A stretch of 64,000 nucleotides of DNA from Martinezella hainanensis (GTDB lineage: Bacteria > Pseudomonadota > Alphaproteobacteria > Rhizobiales > Rhizobiaceae). This document shows, piece by piece, positions 1 to 8,700 of this stretch; position 1 is the stretch's first letter; every line of letters starts with the position of its first letter. The stretch covers positions 124,001 to 188,000 of the forward strand of contig NZ_FMAC01000007.1 of assembly GCF_900094555.1 (NCBI RefSeq). The letters are read 5' to 3'. The notes under the pieces are model-generated. The model did no database searches. It saw nothing but the letters and a program-made list of their open reading frames with translations, and was not told where the DNA came from. The translations under genes were made by a program, and so were the position numbers.

Positions 1-68
1 ATATCAATGCCGCAGCAAGCGCAGCCACTCGCAAAGGCGCCTGTCGCTCCCCTTTTCGCTCCGCTCAT
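1..68 (-). CDS. N-terminal start of an unidentified gene (partial)
   Basis: An ATG on the minus strand at position 68 is preceded by a strong GGGAGG ribosome site five to six bases away, and the frame stays open to the window edge. Only about 22 residues are visible (it begins MSGAKRGATG and contains a Cys-rich CACC stretch), too few to assign a family. It diverges from the GntR regulator at 193, so it is probably a target of that regulator. The start is well supported by the ribosome site; the product is unknown. Confidence 0.5.
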   Translation of the reverse strand, partial: MSGAKRGATGAFASGCACCGID

Positions 69-123
69 TGAATCCTCCCTCGTTAACATCTCTCATAATG
101 TACAAACTTTTTGCCGTAAAGAT

Positions 124-139
124 AAAATTTATAAATTTT
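124..139. promoter_or_regulatory. perfect 16-bp palindrome, candidate GntR operator
   Basis: AAAATTTATAAATTTT reads identically on both strands. It lies in the divergent intergenic region, 54 bases before the GntR start. A second GntR-like half site, TGTACAAA, lies at about 99-106. FCD-type GntR regulators commonly autoregulate from such divergent intergenic palindromes, so this is a plausible operator. AT-rich palindromes also arise by chance, so the assignment is tentative. Confidence 0.4.
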
Positions 140-192
140 GTGCCGACGCTTCCTCGTGTATATAAAAAGCGATTTGCAAGCCAGAGAGCACC

Positions 193-936
193 ATGAACGT
201 CAACTTGCTGAAGAAAGGGGCCGAAAGCCCCGCGACATTGGCAACCAGCATCTATGAGCGGCTGAAGGCCGACATTCTTTCAACGCGCCTGGAGCCTGGC
301 CGCAAGCTGCAATTGCGCTTTCTGATCGAGCATTACGATGCCGGTCAGACACCCTTGCGCGAGGCACTGAACCGACTGACGACAGAGGATCTCGTCATCG
401 GAAAGGAACAGCGCGGCTTCTTCGTCAAACCCATCAGCCTGGATGAATTGCACGAGCTGACGAAAACGCGCTGTTGGGTGGAGACGCTGGCGCTGCGGGA
501 ATCAATGGCGAATGCAACGCCCGACTGGGAAGAGGCGCTTCTGGTCGCCCATCACCGGCTGGAGCGCACCCCACGTTCACTCAACCCGGAACACTTCGAG
601 GACAATCCGGAATGGGAAAGGCTTCATCGCGCTTTTCACGCGCTGCTGATCGGCGGCTGCGGATCGCGACCGTTGATAGGCTTTTGCGAGCAGCTCGCCG
701 ATAGGCTCTACCGCTATCGTGCGCTTTCGATCCGCAAGGCCTTTCGCGTGCGTAAGGTCAGTGACGAGCATGCGCGTATCCTCAAGGCCGTGCTTGATCG
801 GGATACCGCGGAAGCCGAACGGTTGCTGCAGCTCCATTATGAGAAAACGGCCGATATCATCCGCGCCGACCTTGATACGGCAACACAAGGCGCCGCTGCG
901 ACTGGCTCGAATACCCAACTTGAGCCAAAGCACTAA
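193..936 (+). CDS. GntR family transcriptional regulator (FCD subfamily)
   Basis: A 247-residue DNA-binding regulator. Residues about 15-80 form a winged helix-turn-helix of GntR type (IYERLKADILSTRLEPG, then TPLREALNRL as the recognition segment). Residues about 90-225 are an all-helical FCD ligand-binding domain with the expected metal-site histidines (HRAFHALLI, DEHARIL and a late LHYEKT). Length is normal for the family. It is alone on its strand and diverges from the partial gene at 68, which it probably controls. The ligand cannot be deduced; FCD proteins generally respond to small organic or sugar acids. Confidence 0.9.
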   Translation: MNVNLLKKGAESPATLATSIYERLKADILSTRLEPGRKLQLRFLIEHYDAGQTPLREALNRLTTEDLVIGKEQRGFFVKPISLDELHELTKTRCWVETLALRESMANATPDWEEALLVAHHRLERTPRSLNPEHFEDNPEWERLHRAFHALLIGGCGSRPLIGFCEQLADRLYRYRALSIRKAFRVRKVSDEHARILKAVLDRDTAEAERLLQLHYEKTADIIRADLDTATQGAAATGSNTQLEPKH

Positions 937-1213
937 GCTCCGGCAGGCGAAAGCCGTTGATGATGCCTCTCCATCCAAGGCCCTGGCTGTCAGGGCCTAT
1001 TGCGGCCTGCCGCGGAAAGTGAAGCTCTCCACAGGATATGAGCATCCGGATCGCACCCTTGAGCCATCCACGAATTGAAGATGTGGAACGCTTATCGGCT
1101 CAAGGATCGTCGAATGTTTTGAACTGATTCAAACTGGCGACGCGCACGAAAAAGCCAGCTTCACACAAGTCATTACCGCTACCATCCCGGCATCAGCAAC
1201 GTGCGAGGAACCA

Positions 1214-2500
1214 ATGAGCATCTTTGGTAGCATGAAAACGGCAGTTTCCGGCATGAACGCGCAGGCAAATAAGCTTAGCACCGTGTCGGACAACATCGCG
1301 AACGTCAATACAACGGGCTATAAGTCGGCAAGCACCAGCTTTTCGTCGTTGATCCTGCCTTCGGGCGGCGGCAGCTATAACTCCGGCAGCGTCGAAACCA
1401 ACGTCAGCTATTCGGTCTCGCAGCAAGGCGATACGGTCTCCACCTCGTCGAGCAGCGATCTCTCGATCCAGGGCTCCGGCTTCTTTGTCGTGCAGGGCGC
1501 CGACGGCAAGACGGTTCTCACGCGCGCCGGCGACTTTACTCCGGACGCGAATGGCAACCTCGTCAACTCCGCTGGCTATACCCTGATGGGTTACTCCTAT
1601 GCGTCGGGCGCGCCTGCCGTCGTCGTCAACGGCTTCGACGGCCTGGTGCCGATCAATGTCAATCAGAGCGGTCTTGCCAGCACGCCGTCGACGACAGGCA
1701 CTTTCACGGGCAACCTCAATTCGAATGCAACGACCGTTACGGATGCATCGACCTTGCCAAGCGCCAATCCGACCTCGGTTACCTCCGATACCCAGAAGAG
1801 CTCGGTTGTTGCCTATGATAAGCTCGGCAACTCCGTCATGTATGACGTTTACTACACCAAGACCCAATCTGCCGATTCCACCACGGGCGCGACGGATCAG
1901 TGGGAGGTTAGCGTCTATCGCAATGCCGATGCGAGCACCTCCGGCACCTCGTCATTCCCTTATTCCTCCGATGCAGTCGGTTCGACTACGTTGACATTCG
2001 ATTCAAGCGGAAATCTGACGAGCGGCGGGACGTTCACCATCACCGATCCAACGACGAGCGGATCCATCGCGATGGATCTGAGCGGAATGACCCAGAAGGC
2101 CAGCGACTTCAGCTCGACGGGTTCGACCAACGGCCAGGCGGCAAGCCCCGTTACCGGCGTCACGATCGACAAGAGCGGCGTCGTCTATGCAAACTACAAG
2201 ACCGGCGACCCGAAGGCGATCTATCAGATCCCGCTGGCAACCGTTGCAAGCCCGGACAAGCTCACGCTCTTGAGCGGCAACGTCTATCAGGCCAATGCCG
2301 ATTCCGGCGTGACCGTCACGAGCTTCGCCAACAGCAACGGCCTGGGCTATATCCAGTCGAACTCGCTGGAAGCATCGAATGTCGACCTGGCCGGCCAGCT
2401 CACCGACATGATCCAGGCACAGAAAAGCTACACGGCAAACTCCAAGGTCTTCCAGACGGGCTCCGACCTCTTGGACGTGCTGGTCAACCTCCAGCGCTGA
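1214..2500 (+). CDS. flgE: flagellar hook protein FlgE
   Basis: A 428-residue hook subunit. The N terminus (MSIFGSMKTAVSGMNAQ, then SDNIANVNTTGYK at about 26-38) is the conserved flagellar rod/hook signature. The C terminus (SNVDLAGQLTDMIQAQKSY to SDLLDVLVNLQR) is the matching coiled segment that pairs with it in assembled hooks and rods. The Ser/Thr-rich middle is the exposed FlgE domain. A GAGGAA ribosome site precedes the ATG. No other flagellar gene is in the window, so this is either an isolated or paralogous hook gene, or lies outside a main flagellar cluster. A strong terminator follows it, separating it from the giant repeat gene. Confidence 0.93.
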   Translation: MSIFGSMKTAVSGMNAQANKLSTVSDNIANVNTTGYKSASTSFSSLILPSGGGSYNSGSVETNVSYSVSQQGDTVSTSSSSDLSIQGSGFFVVQGADGKTVLTRAGDFTPDANGNLVNSAGYTLMGYSYASGAPAVVVNGFDGLVPINVNQSGLASTPSTTGTFTGNLNSNATTVTDASTLPSANPTSVTSDTQKSSVVAYDKLGNSVMYDVYYTKTQSADSTTGATDQWEVSVYRNADASTSGTSSFPYSSDAVGSTTLTFDSSGNLTSGGTFTITDPTTSGSIAMDLSGMTQKASDFSSTGSTNGQAASPVTGVTIDKSGVVYANYKTGDPKAIYQIPLATVASPDKLTLLSGNVYQANADSGVTVTSFANSNGLGYIQSNSLEASNVDLAGQLTDMIQAQKSYTANSKVFQTGSDLLDVLVNLQR

Positions 2501-2520
2501 TTCTCCGCCGGCTTAATCAG

Positions 2521-2543
2521 AAGGGCCCTCCGGGGCCCTTTTG
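2521..2543 (+). terminator. rho-independent terminator after flgE
   Basis: AAGGGCCC, a four-base loop, GGGCCCTT, then further T residues, 20 bases after the flgE stop. It ends the hook transcript. The next 250 bases before the giant gene hold no convincing gene and must carry that gene's promoter. Confidence 0.85.
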
Positions 2544-2791
2544 TCGTGCGGCCCGGCGGGCGACGTCTGTCGCTCGATCAGCACGACGAATTTCGACCAG
2601 TCCGGGAATTCTGTACCTACACAACGACAATCAGAAGTTCAGGCACAGCTTCGGGCAAGCCAGTCGCACTACGCTGCGGCAGTGGGGCATGAATTTTAGA
2701 GAGTATTAATCTGCCAGCGCTTCGGCAAGGCAGGCCTGGTCGGCTTTGAATATGCCGACATCGCAACGCGGCTACGGAAAGAGTCCTGTTT

Positions 2792-5700
2792 ATGACTTCG
2801 ATCGTTTCATCCTTGAGCCTCACTCAGATCAGATCTCTTTCGACATCGGCTGTGGCAGCCTGGACCACGGAGGATGTGGCGTCGCTGTCCACCAAGCAGA
2901 TCAGCGTCCTCACATCGGCGCAGATCGCCGCGCTGGATACCGAGGACGTGGAGGTTCTCACCTCCCAGCAGCTGAGCGCAATTTCGCAAAGCGCCATTCC
3001 GGGGCTTACGCTCGATCAATTGGCCGCCCTGACAACGTCTGCAATCGAGAGCTTCAGTTCCGTGCAGATCACCGCGATCACGACGCAGCAGCTCCAGGGC
3101 CTGACGACCGAACAGGCGGAAGCCTTGACAACATCGCAGGTCCGGGTCTTGAGCTCCGTGCAACTTTCTGCGCTCAGCGCCGCTGATCTGGCCACCTTTT
3201 CGACGGACGATATGGCTGCGATCAGCAGCAAGGCAGTATCGGGCCTGTCGACCGCGGCAATGGCCTCGCTCTCGACGGACCAAGTCGCAGCGTTGAGCAC
3301 CAGCAGCATTTCCAATCTGACGACGAGCCAAATCGCGGCTCTGGGCACGGCGCAAATTGCGGCCCTGACGACAGCGCAGATCGCCGCTCTCAAGACGACG
3401 CAGGTCGCGGCCATGCCCACGAGCGATATAGCTGCGTTTTCAACTGCTCAGATTGCGGCCCTGACAGCCAGCGCGATTGCCAGCCTGAAGACGGCGCAAA
3501 TCGCAGCCCTGAGCACTGCGCAAGCCGAGGCTCTCACCTCGAGCCAAGTCAAGGCCCTAGGTTCGGCGCAGCTCTCCGCGCTGTCTACGGGCGATATCGC
3601 CACATTTTCGACAGATGACATGGCGGCGATTACCGCTGCCGCGGTCGCAGGCCTCTCGACAGCAACCATTTCCTCTCTCGCGACGAACCAGGTTGCCGCC
3701 CTGAGTACGGCCGCGATTTCCGGCCTGACAACGGCTCAGATCGCTGCCTTGGGTACGGCGCAGATCGCCGCAATGACGACGGCACAGGTCGCAGCGCTCA
3801 CCGCGACGCAAGTCGCAGTCATGAGCACGGGCGATGTTACGGCCCTGTCGGCCTCACAGGTCGCGGCCCTCAGCAAATCAGCCGTTACCGGCCTGACCAC
3901 CATCCAGATCGCCGCACTGAGCACGGTGCAGATCGGCGCATTGACGACAAGCCAAATCAATTCGCTGAAGACGACGCAAACTGCAGTCTTGAGCACGAGC
4001 GATATCGCAGCGCTCTCGACCGCGCAAATTGCCGCCTTCAGCGTAAGCGGCATCGCCGGGCTGACAACGGGCCAGATCAGCGTGATGACCACAACGCAGA
4101 TTGCCGCTCTGACGACGGCACAGGTCGCGGCGCTGACTTCGACCCAGATATCCGCATTGAGCACGGACGATATCGCCGCGCTCTCGACCGCCAGCGTCGC
4201 GGCAATCACCAGCAAGGCCATATCGGGTCTTGGCACGACTGCCATCGCCGCCTTGTCGACAGCGCAAGTTGCGGCGCTCAGCACGGCTGGGGTTGCCGGG
4301 TTGAGCACGGTTCAGATTGCGGTTCTGGGCACGGAAAAAACGAGCGTCCTGACAACGGCGCAGGTCGCGGCACTGGGCTCGAGCCAAATTGCCGTGTTGG
4401 GCACGGATGTCGTCGCGGCGCTTTCGACCGGACAGATCGCGGCGTTGAAAGCGGCCACCATTACCGGTTTGACGACCGGTCAGATCGCAGCGCTAAGCAC
4501 GCAGCAAGTGGCGGCACTCACCAGTGCTCAAATTGCGGCGCTGAGCTCGACTCAATTTTCGGTCCTCGGCGCGGACGAGATTGCAACGTTCTCGACAACG
4601 GAAATTGCCGCCATTACCAGCAAGGCCGTGGCGGGGTTAAGTACAGGGGTCATCGCCTCCCTTTCGACCGATCAGGTTGCCGCCCTTAGTTCGAGCGCGG
4701 TCACGGGTCTGACGACCACCCAGGTTGCTGCACTTTCGAGCACCCAGATCGCGGGCCTCGCGACGCGCGCCGTCGCGAGCTTGACCACGAGCCAGATATC
4801 AAGCCTGAGCTCGCAACAGGTCGCAGCCTTGACGACCACCCAGATCAGTGTGCTGAAAACAACCCAGATTGCGGCTGTCAGCACGAATGACATTGCCGCC
4901 CTTTCAACTGCGCAGATCGCAGCGCTCACCACGACGGCGGTCACAGGACTGACGACGGGCCAGATCACCGCGCTCACCACGACCCAGATCGAGGCGCTAT
5001 CGTCGAGCCAGGTCAAGGTGTTGAGTTCCACTCAACTTGCTGCGCTGGGTTCCGATGACGTGGCAACTTTCACGACAGATGAAATTGCCGCACTGTCCAG
5101 CAAGGCGATAGGCGGCCTCTCGACCAGCGTCATTGCGTCCCTTTCAAGCACACAGCTCGGGGCCTTGACCACGAGCGCCATCACCGGCCTGACGACCACC
5201 CAGATATCGACGCTGGGTACTGCTCAGCTCGCAAGCCTGACGACCGGCCAAATTGCGGCATTGAGCTCGACACAAATGACGGCGCTGACGGCAAACGACG
5301 TGGCGGCCCTGTCGACGGCCGACTTGGCCGCGATTGCCACCAAGGCGATTGCAGGCTTGAGCACCGGTGCCGTCGCCGGTCTCTCGACGGCGCAGATTGC
5401 GGCCCTGGCCACGAGCACGCTCGCGAGCCTGACGACCACTCAGGTCGCAACCTTGAGCACTGCACAGCTCGCGGCGCTGAGCACGACACAGGTCGCGAGC
5501 CTGACGTCGAGCCAGGTTGCAGCCCTCAGCACGGGCACCGTTACATCCCTTACCGCCAGCCAGATTGCCGCCCTCAGCACATCCGGCATCACCGGTCTCA
5601 CGACAGATCAGATCGCCGCTCTGAGCACGGCGCAAACGCAGGCATTGACGACAGCCCAGATCGCCAAATTGAGCTCGACACAGGTCTCCGCTCTCGGAAC

Positions 5701-8700
5701 GGACGACATTGCGACCTTTACGACCGACGAAATCGCCGCACTTTCCAGCAAGGCGGTAACAGGGTTGAGCACCGGCGTCATCTCGACGCTCTCGACGCAG
5801 CAAATCGCCTCCTTGAGTGCCGTCGGGATCGCCGGCTTGACGACGACCCAGATCACCGCGCTCAATACGGCGCAGATTGCCGCCCTGCCGGCATCGTGGA
5901 TGACGGCTCTCAGCGCAACTCAGATCGCAGCCCTCGACACCAATGTCATCGCCGCTCTGTCCACCGCACAGGTCGCCGCGATAAGCACCTCCGGGATTAC
6001 CGGCCTGACGACCGATCAGGTCAATGCGCTGAACACCACGCAAGTCTCAGCCCTGACAACAAATCAGGTCGCGGCTCTGAAGACCGCTCAGCTCTCCGCA
6101 CTCGGGACCGATGATGTCGCCGCCCTTTCCGTCGCCGATATCGCCGTGATCAGCTCGACCGCGATGTCGGGGCTGTCGACCGATGCGATTGCCGCACTGA
6201 CGACCGCCCAGATCGCTGCCTTGAGCACGGCAGGCATTGCAGGCCTCAGCACCGCGCAGATCGATGCATTAAGCGGTAGCCAGGTCGATGCGTTGCTCAC
6301 CAATCAGATCGCGGCCCTCAGCCAATCGCAAATCGCGACCATAGATGCGGATATCTTCGCCTCTCTCTCCACAGCCCAAATCGCCGCGTTCAGCACCTCT
6401 GGAGTGGCCGGCTTGACAACGGGGCAGATGGCCGCACTGAGCACGGCACAGGCCGAAGCACTGACCACCGCGCAGGTCAAGGCCCTCAGCTCCGCCCAGC
6501 TCGGCGCGCTGAGTGCCGATGACATAGCAACCTTCTCGACCGCCGATATCGCAGCGATTTCGAACAAGGCGGTATCGGGTCTCAGCACATCCGTCATTAG
6601 TTCATTGTCCACGGATCAGATCGCAGCGCTCGGCACGACCACCGTCGCGGGCCTGACGACCGATCAGGTCGCTGCTTTGAGCACGGCACAGGTGGCCGTC
6701 TTGACCACGACCCGGATTGCCGCGCTGAGCTCATCGCAAGTGGCAGCGCTCGGCACAGGAAGCATCGCTTCGCTTACGACCGCCCAGATGGCTGCGCTCA
6801 GCACCGCCGGAATCTCCGGACTGAGCACCGATCAAGTCAACGTTCTGAGCAGTGCGCAACTTGCCGCTTTGACAACGACGCAGATCGCAGCATTGAGTTC
6901 AGCTCAGCTTAGCGTCCTTAGCTCGGGCGACGTAACGACCCTCTCGACCGCAGATATTGCCGCCATCGGTTCGAGTGCCATTTCCGGTCTGTCCACGGCA
7001 GCCTTGGCGGCCTTCTCGACCGCGCAGATCGCCGCACTTAGCCCGACCGGCATCCTTGGCATAAGCACCGATCAGATCAGTGCCTTAAACAGCAGCCAGA
7101 TAGATGTGCTGTCGACCAAGCAGATCGCAACCCTGAGCTCGGCGCAGATCGCGGTTTTGGACCCGGCCATCGTCGCGACCCTTTCGACGGCGCAGATTGC
7201 GGCCCTTGGCAGCTCGGCCATTGCAGGCCTGACGACCGCGCAGATCTCGGCTCTCAACACCAACCAGACGGAGGCCCTGACATCGGCTCAGGTCGCGGCT
7301 CTGAGTTCCAAGCAGATCGGCAGCCTGGGTGCCGCCGACATCGCAACCTTCTCGACCAAAGATATTTCCGCGATCGGCTCCGCCGCCATCTCCGGCTTGT
7401 CGACGGATGCCATTGCGGCCTTGTCGACGGCCCAGATCGCAGCCCTCAGCACATCGGGCATTACGGGGCTGACCACCCAGCAGATTGCCGCCTTGAGCAC
7501 CGGTCAGCTCCAGGCGCTGACGACGGCACAGGTCGCTGCACTGAGTTCCGCGCAGCTTTCCGTATTGACGACAAATGATGTAGCTGCCCTGTCGACCAAG
7601 AGCATTGCGGCGCTCACCTCCGCCGCCATATCGGGCGTGCCCACGACAGCAATCGCCGCTTTGTCGACGAGCCAAGTGGCGGCCCTCAGTACCTCAGGCA
7701 TTGCTGGCCTTACCACGAAGCAGATCGCTGCGCTCAGCACCAGCCAGGCCGAAGCGTTGACGACAGCACAGGTCGCGGCCCTGAACTCGACCCAGCTTTC
7801 TGCGCTGACGACAGACGACATAGCCGTATTTTCCACGCAGGACATAGCCGCCATCGGCTCGAGCGCCATATCGGGCCTGTCCACGGGCGCGATAGCGGCA
7901 TTGACGACAAATCAGATCGCAGCCCTCAGCGCGCTTGGGATCAGCGGTCTGTCGACCAAACAGATCGCAGTCTTGAATACCGCTCAGGTCCATGCCTTGA
8001 GCAGCAAGCAGGTTGCTGCGCTAAGCTCGGCGCAGGTTTCCGCCTTGAGCACAACGGACATAGCCTCGCTTTCGACGGCGCAGATCGCCGCCCTCAGCTC
8101 ATCCGGCACTGTCGGACTGACGAGCCTGCAGATTGCAGCCTTGAGCACGGGCCAGGTGCAAGCCCTGACGACGACACAGATCAGCGTCCTTGGCTCCAAG
8201 CAGGTAACCGCGCTGACGACCACCGACATAAACGCAATGTCGACGGCGCAGATTGCTGCATTGAGCGGTCTTGGCATTGCGGGTCTGACGAGTGCCCAGA
8301 TCGCGGTCTTGAATACTGCCCAGGCCGAGGCCCTGACCTCGGCTCAAGTCGCTGCTCTCAGTTCGAGCCAGATTGCGACGCTGAACCCTGCCAATCTGCA
8401 GACATTCTCGACTTCCGATATCGCAGCCATCAGTTCGAGCGCCATCGCCGGCCTGTCGACGGCGACCATCGCTGCCTTTTCTGGGGACCAGATCGCGGCG
8501 ATCGGCACCGCCGGCATTGCGGGTCTCACCACCCTGCAGATTTCGGCTCTCGGCACCAACCAGGTCGCGGCGCTTACGACAGCCCAGATCAGCACACTTG
8601 GCTCCAAGCAGATTTCGGCGCTGACGACAGCCGATATCGCGGCCATGTCGACCGCGCAAATTGCCGCGCTCAGCACCGCCGGGATCGCCGGCCTGACAAC

